64,000 nucleotides of DNA from Mikania micrantha (Eukaryota > Streptophyta > Magnoliopsida > Asterales > Asteraceae), in the NCBI GenBank assembly GCA_009363875.1, contig CM018685.1:53765087-53829086 (forward strand). Direction: 5' to 3'. The notes beneath the pieces were generated by a model. The model searched no databases, was not told where the DNA came from, and worked only from the letters and a program-made list of their open reading frames with translations. Positions within the stretch are counted from its first letter, which is position 1; the number at the start of each line of letters is the position of its first letter. The position numbers and the translations under genes were made by a program. Below are positions 1-11,626 of the stretch, in pieces.

Positions 1-609
1 AATTTCTTCCTCTCACCCTCACGAACAAGTCTGAGCAAGAAATTAAAGCACACAACATCGTTTGATCGTGATTCGAACTCAAGAAAGGGACGCACCTGTT
101 ACTCACCCGATCTCCATAAATCAAACACTAAACAGGTCACTCTCTATACTAATCTACTCGTAACATTATAGGGATCAAAAGCCCTATAGATTCAAGGGCT
201 TACAAACTATGTGTTTATCGAATTGGATCGAAATATAGATTAGGGTTCTTCGGTTCCTTGTAAGAGAATTGGGGGGAACCGGAAATTACAGGTTTTTATA
301 TTTTTGATTTAAAACAAAACTTGATAATGAGGCTGGTTCATCTGGCTAAAATGGGCACGGTTTAAACTTGGATCCAGGCAGACCCGGGTTCTAATCTTCC
401 GGATACACCATAACCTGTTTTTTTTTCTGCTTATTCCATCTATAATTTTTTTTGATAAAAATAAATTTAAAAATCCTAAAATTCATTTTTTACATATTCT
501 GTAAAAAAAAATCATTCAAATTCTAAATATGAATTATGGTAATTTATTAAACTCATTGATTTATATTAAAAAAAGGAATGTATTGGATTTCTTTCAAAAT
601 ATTTTCTAT

Positions 610-646
<37 letters not shown>

Positions 647-2227
647 TTTCAAAAATATTTTAACGCATACTTAGTTAGTATATTCGAAATTTTTATCTTT
701 TAAATTTTGAAATTTACGTAAAATATTTTAAAGAGAATATATTCATATATTCATGAAATCTTATTTCTAACTTTTTGATACATATTTACTTACTAATATT
801 CAAACCTCTAAAATATATTTTCTTTTAGACTTTGAAATTAACATAAAGAATATTTTGAAAAGTAAATGATTTAAAATAATCTATAATGATTTTTAATAAA
901 AATAAAATAGTTTTTTTAAAACAAATGGTTCTTTCAAATAAGTCATGTGTAAAATTTGTAAATTCTTTAAAATAAATAACTATTCTAAATGACTATATAT
1001 TTACAAATTCATACTTTTATTTCAATAGCTTTTTTTTAAAAAAAAGAAATGGGTGGAATATATTCAAACATTATTCTTAGAATTTCCAATACAAAATAAT
1101 AAATAAATAGAATACTTAATTTTCTATTTTAAAGAATATTATTAAATATTCTTAAAACATTTATTCTAGTTTATTCAAACGAAAATGTTGATAAATAAAT
1201 AAAGAGAATATTGTATATTCTTTTTTATTTACTATTCAACATTGTGAGAATATTTATTTAAATAAATATTTCAAACTTAGATTCATTCAACTAAGACGTT
1301 CATTAGAATGCCATAGTTATACGATCTTGAACATAAACTTTAGGATGCTAAGACTCGTTACTCAAGCTTTAGGGTGAGTAGAAAGCTTTGCTCCTCAATC
1401 ATTAATCAAAGACTTGGAACTAGCTAAGCATTTAAACATGTGAGTTTCTTCACACTCCCTTTTACATTTTTGTTTTTGGGATGTTACACATGTACGTCTT
1501 ATTCAAACTTTATTCAATCTATTATTCATTCAATCTATGATGCAAGCCTTAGACTAGTTAGCTTTATGTGTTAGAGTCTAGACTTATACAATGTGTTGAT
1601 TCTATGTGTGATTATATGTGTGTTGCCAGTCAAGCAATCTAGTATTTAGTAGTCTAAGATGGTTAGATACTATGTTCGCAAAGGCTTTTGCCTTTGTGTG
1701 AAAAAGGTGAAAAGTACACCTAGCAAACTGGTTGAATTATAACTGTTAATTTATAGTATGGCCATACTTGAATTAATATGTTGTAAGGATACTTGTTTGG
1801 ACACAAGCAATTGTTATTCATTCATTCTATTTATTCAAACTTGTATTCATGCTATGCTTATGATACATATCTAGCTAGGCTATTGTTTGCATCCTTTTTA
1901 TACTTAATATTTAAACTTAGTGTGTGAACTCACCAACTATGCAAATAGTTGGCAAACTCTTATTTTACATGTGTAACAGGATAAGGAAGCATGATGAAGA
2001 CATAAGATAGGCTTAGTGACCTAGTTTAAACAATGAAACAAATGTATAGACTTTTCAATCGTAATACTTTGATTCAAGTTATGTAATGTTTGTTTATTAT
2101 TTAATGAATGTTGTATTTAATTTGTAATGATGATGCATTAAATATTGAAACGTTATAATAGCACCATGAGCTAATGAACAGTCAAACTCGCGCCCCGACG
2201 TTTTCCGCCATCGGTCGGGGTGTGACA
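1..2227 (+). mobile_element. Ty3/gypsy-type LTR, right end (truncated by window)
   Basis: The right end reads GGTCGGGGTGTGACA, the reverse complement of the TGTCACACCCC ends of the minus-strand LTRs in this window, so this LTR lies on the plus strand. From about 1260 to 2227 it resembles, in inverted orientation, the LTR sequences at 58498-59656 and 60979-62350. Shared landmarks are a TTTGCATAGTTGG stretch and a TCCTGTTACACATGT stretch. No tRNA-Met primer site follows the end, so it is a solo LTR or the 3' LTR of an element lying to the left. Its left end is outside the window. No ORF of interest is present. Confidence 0.7.
610..646. repeat. (TA)n microsatellite
   Basis: An uninterrupted AT dinucleotide run lies inside the LTR at the left edge. 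Confidence 0.9.
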
Positions 2228-2556
2228 CATAGGATATATATTTGGCATATTTTTAGTGTTGTTGTGTGCTGGCATGTTGTAATTTAAAACACCAAATGAC
2301 ATGGATTTTGTATTGCTATTATATGCTAATATGTGTTCATATATCTTGTACTAATATCACATATTATGTATATGAGTTGATGTATGCATACATATATTAT
2401 TAGCATATATTATGTGAATATGCTGAAATACGCTTCATATACTAATAGCACATATTAGCACATAGCGAAAAAAACTGACTTATTCCTTAAAAATAGTAAC
2501 TGCTCCTGATTTAATAGATAGTATGATATCTGCAAATATTGAATTTTTTTTGTGCT
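2228..2556. other. AT-rich intergenic spacer
   Basis: About 330 bases between two LTRs, with short irregular repeats of ATATTAGCATATATTATG type. No gene or recognisable element is seen. This sequence would originally have continued at 18613, on the other side of the solo LTR. Confidence 0.6.
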
Positions 2557-3420
2557 CTTATTGTCACACCCCGGGCCGGCGGGATTGGATCGAAGTCCCG
2601 TCGGGCGGAAGGTTCCCGGGGCGCGATATCGTGAGTGATAATCGGGTTGATCAGATTGTTTACATAGCATCAATGTTAAGAATATCTAAAGCACAATAAA
2701 GCATTAAGATAGGATTACAAAGTTAAATTACAATGTCGATGTTTGATAATTTAACCAAGTAAACCTCTCCAAAAGAATCAAATGTTTCTATCTTGTATCT
2801 ATACAAGATATCAAAAGAGATTCGTATTAACTACAAAAGATGTGCTTTCCAAAAGTCTGCTGGGTCCTCTAGTTGGGCTACCTAGCATGCAAAGTTCTGA
2901 GCCTTAGCTTATACCTGTGCGTCACCTGAGAAAGCGTGTAAGAAAACAATGTCAACACAATGGTTGGTGAGTTCATGTAGTTTTAGTATGTGAAAAATAG
3001 CTTTTGTTTATTGATTCAAAGTTTTCGAGTCTATGTTATTTGTATGTATTAGCTTCAATATGAGTTTAACAAACATCGTGTTTAGAAGTTTATGATAATC
3101 CCCCAAAAGCATTCTAGTATCCCCTAGGTAACAACCCTAATCTCATTAACACCACCTGTATCATCCAACTCGGTATGCTTATATATAGGGCATACCCCAG
3201 GGTCAAGCCTACGACCCGCCTAGACGACGTCCCACCACATACTAAGTCGCATAGGACATTGCTGTTAATGATAATTAAGCGTCTTACCTAACATTCTACC
3301 TGCACAAAGTAGTATATGAGTATCAAGTTTGAGAGGCACCATTATGGACAGCTTAATACCCTAGGGAATTTAGCATCCATCCATAACATCCCTGATGAAT
3401 AAATCAAGAAGAACACTGAA

Positions 3421-3745
3421 TGACTAGTAGGGCTTGACCACTGTCAAGGCTCGGCGGTCACTCAGTCTGTCTTACATGATTCTAACAACGAAGAGCACTG
3501 ATGACTAGTAGGGCTTGACCAATATCAAGACGCGGCGGCCATCAGTCGGTCTTACGATGTCCGACAAGGAGGAACACTGATGACTAGTAGGGGTTGACAC
3601 CTAGGTCAACACGCGGCGGTCAACAGTCTGTCCTACAATGTCCTATAGCTTAAGCATACAAGTTTAAAGCATCCACATAGTTTTAATGATGACTAGTAGG
3701 GCTTGACCAATGTCAAGACGCGGCGGTCAATCAGTCTGTTGTCTG
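3421..3745. repeat. Tandem repeat, about 80 bp, four units
   Basis: Four units begin with TGACTAGTAGG(G)CTTGAC and contain a CGCGGCGG core followed by CAGTCTGTC. They start near 3421, 3501, 3581 and 3690; the third is followed by a longer spacer. They lie inside the solo LTR. Confidence 0.85.
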
Positions 3746-5079
3746 AGCCTTCCCAAGTATATCAAGCATTCATATTAGCATCATCAGATAGCAAATACCC
3801 TTAGCACTTGGTATTAATACATAGCTTTTAGTATTGGCAAGTAGCTTATGCCTTTAGCACTTGGCATAATAAAATAACATTGAGTTTGAATAGTGTTTTA
3901 TGCCTTTAGCACTTGGCATAATCAATAGTATAAAAGCATTTTGCCAAATTTAAAACAATTGTTTCAAGCATTCCAAGTATATTAAGTATTTATGAGTATC
4001 AAGCCTTCAACTGTTCAAGCATCCAAGTGTTTTAAGCATTTAAGTGCTTTAAGAATTCTAAGCATGTAAGTCTTCGTGAGTTAAGTTTTCAAGTTTAAGT
4101 TTAAGCAAGTATGTGTAAGTGACAAACTGAATTGACACCTAGATTAAGAGTGTAAGAGATTAACCTTTAAAATATTGATATAAAGTATTAGGGTTTAGAA
4201 TATGTGTTCATAGTATTAGTTTTCGAAACTAGTGTATCAAGTGTTAGCATTTAGCATAAGTGTTTCAAAGCCTTAGCATCGAGTATGTTGTCTAAGCATC
4301 GCGTTTATAGCATAACATCAAGCGTATAGTTTAAGCACGTAGCCTTTGGCATAGTCCTTTAGACTTTAGCCTATAGTTTAAGAATAAAGTTTATAGTGCA
4401 ATCATCAAGTGTAAAGTTTAAGCCTAAAGTTTCATAGCATAAGTATCAAACATAAAGTTTAAGTATAAGCAATAAGTCATACGTGTCAAGCATACAGTAT
4501 AAGCACCACGAATAAGTGTAAAAACATTTCTTTAAAACATTTCAATATTTGCTTAAAAAAATATACATGCTTCTCAGTCCCGAGGTAAAACAAATATGTT
4601 TGAAAAGGGACAATGAACTCACCTTGTAGCTGTTAGGGTTGACTTAGCTTAAACAAAATGCACGCGCTCTTGATTGTAGTGGTTGTGTATTCACGTTCCT
4701 ATATTGATTTCACGTTGTTGTAACTTATAAGTATAAGTCTTTGGATGTGTGTTTGTGTGTGTGTTTGTGTTAGCCCTAAAGTTGGCTAACACTCGTGAGT
4801 CTTGGTCATGATCCTTGTTCGGTCCCGTATATTTGATTTAAGTCAATAATATTATAGGTTATCATCTGGTAGGTTTGAACTTGATTCATCCTTGAAATTT
4901 GCACATCTTGTCATTAGTCATAGTCCATTTGCTTTGATAAAGGCTTAGTGCTTATTTTCCAATTCCACTTTGTTGATCTTGTACATTTTGAACATTTATT
5001 GCATAATTATGAATTAATTAACAAACATTCTTTTGACATATATTGTTTTGATCTTGTGAAATGTATTAAACCCATGTGG

Positions 5080-5890
5080 GCCTAAAATGGAATGTGGATC
5101 GAACAATATGAACAAGTTACTTGTTGGGCCCCCGTGTAACAAGTTGGGCCTTGGGATAGTCTTGAACGATTGAGAGTTGTTAGGTCTATTTGGAATATGT
5201 GGCCAATGATATGGGCTGTTGTAATACAAGGGCCCGACCAAGTGTTACAAGGCCTAGTAATCATGTGGCCTTGTGGGCCTCTGTTGGGCCACGAGGGTCT
5301 CGGTGGGCCCAGGCAAGAATTGTTGGGCCTAAAGTTATAATGGGCTGTAGGAACCGTAATTGGGCCAGAAGTAGGCTATTGGCCAAGCCAATTGCAAAGT
5401 GGCCCCAAAGTTAGAACAAGTGCCTTAAAAGTAGGCCTTGGGTCCATTTATGTGGGCCTCGGCTGAATTTTGCTGGGCCCCATGGATTTCATCAAGGCCT
5501 GAAGTAAAATAGGTCTTGGGCCAACCTGGGCCTGGTTCTTATGGGCTGAAATTGAGTGTGGGCCTAATGTATAAGGATGTTGGGCCTTGATGTAGAACAT
5601 GGGCCAACAACCACACTTGATTTGCTTGGGTTAAAGTAAATATGTTATGGGCCGAACTGGGCATGTTGGGCCTGGCCTTGTGTCTTGGGCCGAATAACAG
5701 GATCTGGGTCAAAAGGGTTCTGTTGGGCCATTTAATAATCATGAGGTGGACTATTTGGTTTTTGGGTCTGGAATAATAGTGGGCCTAGGTAGTGGGCTAT
5801 TTAACTGAAGTTGGGCCAATTTGGTGATGTTGTGGCTAGTTCCTTGTACCACATGTAAGCTATGTGGAAGTGTGGGCCTTTAAGAAGTCA
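5080..5890. repeat. TGGGCC-rich tract in the solo LTR
   Basis: About 25 copies of TGGGCC/TGGGCT occur within 800 bases at irregular spacing, on the plus strand. Short ORFs here are products of composition and not genes. A smaller cluster of GCCGAATG words follows at 5925-6240. Confidence 0.8.
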
Positions 5891-6289
5891 CATGGCCCAA
5901 CTGGTGGCCGTATAGGGTGGTCCAGTAGCCGAATAGGAACCATGGTCGAATGAAGGTGGTGCAGGCGAATGAGGTGGCTCACGACTGAGGGTGACCGGCA
6001 CATGGGGTGGACGAATGAGGAGGTGATTCGGGGAAGGGCTGTGACCACCGTGAACATGGCTGGCCGAATGTGTTTGTTGCCGAATGAGGGCTGTTTGGCG
6101 AAAGACTCCTGGCCGAATGGAACTACTCCCTTGGTCGAATGAGGTTGTACATCGAATGAGCACTGGGTGGCCGAATGGGTCTGTGTCGAATGAAGAAGAG
6201 AAGTGGCGAAAGAGACACAGCCTAATGGGCCATTCGGCTGTTTGGTTCCAGCTTCTTCATTCGCCCGATTCAAAGCCCACGTGCCTCCA

Positions 6290-8431
6290 TGTCACACCCC
6301 CACCTCTCGTCACCTGAGATGATGCTATACGTCTCATTCTATTGGTTGCGGAAGCATAGTGGTGATATCTCAGAGATGAGGTGTGACTTACTTGAACCGA
6401 TATCACAGCACACAGATTCACTTAAATTAATACATTACAAAGGTTTCGTCACTACAGTAATATAACAACTTAGTTTATTACACAATATGTTACATTAAGG
6501 TTTAACTATGTGCTCAGGTGCATCCTCACTGTTTCGTCACCGTTGTTCTGCAAAAATGTTAAGTTTAAAACGTCAGCACAAAGCTGGTGAGTTCGACAGT
6601 TCAGTTAAAACAATATGATATGATAAGTATTGTTTACAAAATGTTCAGTTCTGGATAACCATGGGACCCGTATCTAGTTCCTTTCGGACAGTTGTTTGTT
6701 CACAAAGATACTACCCGTCGGTAAATATCTTATTGCCTCATTATCTTAATGTCTATCACTAACATTAAGAAATTGTTATGGAAACAGGTACCAAACATTC
6801 ACACCAGGGGAGATGCAATCCTCCCAGCAAATGGGTTGTCAGCCAATAGTACTATCAATGGTTCATGTTCGGCCGCACATGGGTTCACTAGATACAGTTC
6901 ACGAATGAGGACTTTTGATACTGTGATAGTTGTTACTAACGGCAAAATCCCATGAAATCACACAAAAATCACATGAAATCACACAGATATCAGTGATGCA
7001 TATCATATGTTCAGAAAACAATTTGCAGAGTTACCCCGATATTTATAAAACAATAAAAAGAAAAGGGGTTGTACGAAACTCACCTGATGATTTAATGGTA
7101 GCAGAATATCACACAAACTGGTAATAATATGATGATTCTGCATTTAGTTTTGTTTAATGAGTTGTTAATATTTTAATTTACTGATTAAATCTTCTTGAAC
7201 GTCCAATGTCAAAGACATTGCCCTAACAGTCATCAACTTGATATTTAGTATTTAATTACATATCTTAATGTAATATCATATAATGTATGATAATGTAGGA
7301 ACCTTTACTGATTTAGGTTCCTAATACTAAGTTGATGACTCACTTGATTAATCAGTATAATCTCAGATTAACCAAGTAGTTATTGTTGTTGATTATAATT
7401 GCTAAAATAGTCTCTGGACAGTTTAATGGCTTAGAAATGATTAATCCTTGTTATTGATTACCCAAATATCATGGAATATCACAATGCAATAATAGAGTAG
7501 GTTTAATAACCATATTTAACATACTGATCTGACTGTTATCAAAAACGTCAGATAACCGTTCCAGTGAGTATGTTAATGATTGTGATTAGTTTAAAACACT
7601 CAACTTTTACGTTGCATGTCAAAGATTAATCAAACTAATCACATACATAATCACAAACAAATGGTTTAAACCATTATAACCATTGTTATGATTCCATGCA
7701 AACCGGGCATTACAACGGCTCAAAACAAAGATTTACCCGTTAACAGTTCGAGTTTGTCACTCAAAATCAATCCTAGCCATCATGTAAGCAATAATCAACA
7801 ATCCTAACTATATCATTACGTTCAAAACTAAGATTTAATCATTCATAATCAAACCAGAAAGTTTAAAATGAACCATTACCTAATCTGACGGGTTCCAATG
7901 GATGAAATGATGATCAGAACTTGTTTTAACGTCTCTTGATGCGATCTAAACGTCAAGAAGCTTTCAAATGCAAGAAAATGATGAATTGAATGAGGATTTT
8001 CGTGAGTTATGAGCTGGTCTCGTCAAAATAAGGGATAAGAATGAAGATATGGCTGAAAACTGAATTTTTATGCAAGTTGCCGGCAAAATAGACCCCAGGC
8101 GCATCGCCTGACGCCCAACGCCCAACCTAGGCGTACCGCGCGCGTCCCCCCAGCTTCCAGAAGGTTTTTGATCCGCACGCATCGCCTATCACCTTCACTT
8201 GACCTTAGGCGTACCGCCTAAGGGCTATTTCTTCCATTTTTCGACGGAAACTTCGTTTCGCGATTCCGGACAATCCGTAACTCCGTTTCACGCACGGTTT
8301 TCGCCTACGTTCATCATTTTCCACATACTATCATCCATATCAATTTCGGCAACCAATTCCACGTGGATTTTAAACACGATCAAACGTGCTCAATTCGTTG
8401 CTGACGTAATTCTTTGTACACAAGTATCACA
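6290..8431 (-). repeat. 3' LTR of the gypsy chromovirus
   Basis: It runs TGTCACACCC...AAGTATCACA on the plus strand and is nearly identical to 15353-17495. GC-rich palindromes of AGGCGnnnCGCCT type cluster at 8095-8225. Short ORFs inside are not credible genes. Confidence 0.95.
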
Positions 8432-8467
8432 GTCTCCTCCTGTTAGAAAAATTTCGTCCCGAAATTT
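8432..8467 (-). promoter_or_regulatory. Polypurine tract and conserved palindrome
   Basis: On the minus strand the run AACAGGAGGAGAC (8432-8444) directly precedes the 3' LTR, as expected for the plus-strand primer of reverse transcription. Next to it lies the palindrome AAATTTCGGGACGAAATTT (8449-8467), which is also present beside the polypurine tract of the second gypsy element (40590-40606). Confidence 0.85.
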
Positions 8468-8494
8468 AGGGAAAACTGACTGAATACTACTTGA

Positions 8495-11400
8495 TCACAA
8501 GAACAGATGTGGGTATTTCTGTTTCATCTGATCTTCCCGTTCCCACGTATATTCGGGTCCACGCTGTGAATTCCACCGAATTTTTACAATAGGTATGCGA
8601 CTACGTTTAAGTACCTTTACCTCTCGATCCATTACTTCAACTGGTTCTTCCCTGAACTGAAGTTTCTCATCAATTTGAATCTCTTTCAAAGGTACAATCA
8701 GTGTTTCATCAGCTAAACACTTCTTCAGATTTGATACATGGAAGACATCATGAACGTTACCGAGTTCAGAAGGTAATTCAAGTCTGTAAGCCACTGATCC
8801 GATTCGTTCAAGAATTTTGAATGGACCTACAAATCGTGGTGAAAGTTTACCTCTCTTCCCAAATCTGAAAATGCCTTTCCATGGTGAAACTTTCAACATT
8901 ACTAGATCACCAATTTGAAATTCCAGGGGTCTGCGACGATTATCAGCATAACTCTTTTGTCTATCGCGAGCAGCTTTAATTCGTTCTTGAATCAATGCGA
9001 TCTTATCAGTTGTTTCTTGAATAAGTTCTGGGCCTATTATTCGATTTTCACCCACCTCCGACCAACAGACAGGTGATCTACACTTGCGCCCGTATAATGC
9101 TTCAAATGGAGCGCATTTGATACTGGTATGATAGCTGTTGTTATATGAGAATTCAACAAGTGGAAGATGAACATCCCAGCTACCACCAAAATCAATTACA
9201 CAGCTTCTTAACATATCTTCCAGAGTTTGATTAGTTCGTTCAGTTTGCCCGTCAGTTTGAGGATGATAAGCTATGCTCATATTGATTTGCGTGCCCAGAG
9301 CATTCTGAAGAGTTTGCCAAAATCGTGATGTGAATCGACTATCTCTGTCAGAAATGATAGAGATTGGTACCCCATGACGAGATACAATCTCATTAACATA
9401 AATTTTTGCAAGTCGCTCCATAGAATAATCTTCTCGGATAGGAATGAAATGCGCAGATTTGGTAAGGCGATCAACGATAACCCATATAGAGTCATGATTA
9501 TGCGATGTCCTGGGTAGTTTAGTGATAAAATCCATAGAGATCTGCTCCCATTTCCACATGGGTATCTCCGGTTGTTGTAATAACCCAGAAGGACGTTGAT
9601 GTTCTGCCTTAACCTTTAAACAAGTTAAGCATCGACCCACGTATTCTGCTATGTGTTTCTTCATTCCAGGCAACCAATAAAAGTCTCTAAGATCTTTATA
9701 CATCTTATCAGCACCTGGATGAATAGAATACCTGGATTTGTGCGCCTCATCCAAGATGATCGTTCTGGAGTTACCGAATAGAGGAACCCACATTCGGTCT
9801 TTGAAATACAACAGTCCATCGTCTTTGGTATCGAGTTTCTTATCTAATCCTCTCAGTCCCTCAGCAGAGTAATTCTTTGCTTGTAAAGCTTGTTGCTGAG
9901 CTTCTTTAATTTGAGGAATTAGACTAGTTTGAATAGTCATACCTAACGCTTTCACTCGTAAAGGTTTGACTCGTTCCTTGCGACTTAAGGCATCGGCTAC
10001 AACATTTGCCTTGCCTGGGTGATAACGAATTTCACAGTCATAATCGTTCAACAGTTCCACCCATCGCCTTTGCCGCATGTTCAACATTTTCTGATCTAGA
10101 ATATGTTGAAGACTTTTGTGATCAGTGTATATAATACACTTAGTTCCGTACAAATAATGTCTCCAAATTTTGAGTGCAAACACCACTGCACCAAGTTCCA
10201 GATCATGAGTGGTATAGTTCTTCTCGTGTACTTTCAACTGCCGAGAAGCATAAGCAATCACTTTATCATTCTGCATCAACACACACCCAAGACCTTGACG
10301 AGAAGCATCACAATATACTGTGAAATTATCTATACCTTCCGGTAATGCCAAGATAGGTGCATTGCAGAGTTTATGTTTCAACAGTTGGAACGCCTTCTCC
10401 TGTTTAGAATCCCATATAAAAGGTTGATTTTTCTGTGTCAACGTCGTCAGTGGCAATGCTATCTTTGAAAAATTCTTGATGAATCGACGGTAATAACCTG
10501 CCAACCCTAGAAATTGACGTATTTCAGTTGGGGTTCGTGGTGTTTCCCATTGTTCTACAGCTTTAATCTTACTGGGATCCACCTGAATGCCATCTTGATT
10601 CACTACATGCCCCAAAAATTGCACTTCTCGTAACCAAAACTGACACTTGGAGAACTTGGCATATAGTTTTTCACGTGCCAAAAGTTCTAAGATCAGTTTC
10701 AAGTGTTGAGCGTGTTCTGATTGGCTTTGAGAATAAATAAGAATGTCATCAATAAATACAATCACAAACTTATCCAAGTAAGGCCTACATACCCGATTCA
10801 TCAGATCCATGAAAACCGCAGGTGCATTTGTTAATCCAAACGGCATTACTAGAAATTCATAATGCCCGTATCGAGTTCGGAATGCAGTTTTTGGAACATC
10901 ATCTTCATGCACTCGTAACTGATGATATCCGGATCTCAAATCAATCTTTGAAAAGTAGGTAGCGCCTTGAAGTTGATCGAACAAATCATCTATACGTGGT
11001 AATGGATAACGATTTTTGATTGTTAATTTATTGAGCTCTCTGTAGTCAATGCACATCCTGAATGATCCATCCTTCTTTTTCACAAAAAGGACTGGTGCTC
11101 CCCAGGGTGAGAAACTAGGTCTAATAAAACCCTTGTCTAACAGTTCCTGCAGTTGGCCTGAAAGCTCTTGCATTTCTGAGGGTGCTAATCGATAAGGAGC
11201 TTTAGCCACAGGTGCTGCACCTGGAATCAGATCAATTCGAAATTCCACTTGCCTCACTGGGGGTAATCCTGATATATCGTCAGGAAAGACTTCAGGAAAG
11301 TCCTTGACTACTGGAATATCTTCGATACGTTTTTGTGAAGAGCTGTTATTGATCACATATGCTAGAAAAGCCAGACACCCTTTCCGTAAACACTTCTGCG

Positions 11401-11614
11401 TTTGCATACAAGAAATGATACCCAGTTTTCTACCAGCTCGTTCCCCTTGAACTATCAGTGTATTACCCTCAGGTAATGGAATACGGACCATCTTAGTTTG
11501 ACATATTACTTCAGCTTGGTTAATGGAAAGCCAGTCCATACCGACAACAACATCAAAGCTCCCAAGCTCAATAGGAAGTAAATCAATATTAAAAAGATGA
11601 TCATTCAGATTCAA
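8495..11614 (-). CDS. pol: Pol part of gypsy polyprotein: RT, RNase H, integrase, chromodomain
   Basis: The frame has 1039 codons from the first ATG, although translation would normally arrive from the gag frame. Reverse transcriptase spans about residues 140-340, with the catalytic FIDD at 287-290. RNase H follows (YCDAS near 435, YTDHKSLQHIL, and the DALSRK end near 545). Integrase then shows an HHCC zinc finger (HPGADKMYKDL... CLTCLKVK), catalytic Asp residues (MDFITKLP, ISDRDSRF) and HPQTDGQTERTNQTLE carrying the Glu. The C-terminus has a GPF-type integrase end and a chromodomain-like tail (VKIRWN, EYTWERED, KYPHLF). Catalytic residues all look intact. It is in the same frame as gag-protease, separated only by the TAA just before GCSLNLN. 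Its role is cDNA synthesis and chromatin-targeted integration of the element. Confidence 0.93.
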   Translation of the reverse strand: MNLNDHLFNIDLLPIELGSFDVVVGMDWLSINQAEVICQTKMVRIPLPEGNTLIVQGERAGRKLGIISCMQTQKCLRKGCLAFLAYVINNSSSQKRIEDIPVVKDFPEVFPDDISGLPPVRQVEFRIDLIPGAAPVAKAPYRLAPSEMQELSGQLQELLDKGFIRPSFSPWGAPVLFVKKKDGSFRMCIDYRELNKLTIKNRYPLPRIDDLFDQLQGATYFSKIDLRSGYHQLRVHEDDVPKTAFRTRYGHYEFLVMPFGLTNAPAVFMDLMNRVCRPYLDKFVIVFIDDILIYSQSQSEHAQHLKLILELLAREKLYAKFSKCQFWLREVQFLGHVVNQDGIQVDPSKIKAVEQWETPRTPTEIRQFLGLAGYYRRFIKNFSKIALPLTTLTQKNQPFIWDSKQEKAFQLLKHKLCNAPILALPEGIDNFTVYCDASRQGLGCVLMQNDKVIAYASRQLKVHEKNYTTHDLELGAVVFALKIWRHYLYGTKCIIYTDHKSLQHILDQKMLNMRQRRWVELLNDYDCEIRYHPGKANVVADALSRKERVKPLRVKALGMTIQTSLIPQIKEAQQQALQAKNYSAEGLRGLDKKLDTKDDGLLYFKDRMWVPLFGNSRTIILDEAHKSRYSIHPGADKMYKDLRDFYWLPGMKKHIAEYVGRCLTCLKVKAEHQRPSGLLQQPEIPMWKWEQISMDFITKLPRTSHNHDSIWVIVDRLTKSAHFIPIREDYSMERLAKIYVNEIVSRHGVPISIISDRDSRFTSRFWQTLQNALGTQINMSIAYHPQTDGQTERTNQTLEDMLRSCVIDFGGSWDVHLPLVEFSYNNSYHTSIKCAPFEALYGRKCRSPVCWSEVGENRIIGPELIQETTDKIALIQERIKAARDRQKSYADNRRRPLEFQIGDLVMLKVSPWKGIFRFGKRGKLSPRFVGPFKILERIGSVAYRLELPSELGNVHDVFHVSNLKKCLADETLIVPLKEIQIDEKLQFREEPVEVMDREVKVLKRSRIPIVKIRWNSQRGPEYTWEREDQMKQKYPHLFL

Positions 11615-11620
11615 GGAACA

Positions 11621-11626
11621 TCCTTA
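11621..11626 (-). other. In-frame TAA between protease and RT
   Basis: On the minus strand the protease frame reads ...KTNSVI, then TAA, then GCSLNLNDHLFNID without a change of frame (13210 and 11614 differ by a multiple of 3). The flanking residues are what a continuous Gag-Pol would have. Either this copy carries a nonsense mutation (CAA to TAA would do it) or the element uses stop readthrough. Confidence 0.85.

Noticed and set aside
5860..6317. Overlapping ORFs up to 137 codons
   Set aside because: They arise from the GC-rich GCCGAATG word cluster and end in the LTR of the nested element; composition is repetitive.
6749..7124. Small ORFs repeated at 15812-16187
   Set aside because: LTR sequence of the chromovirus; no domain, no plausible product.
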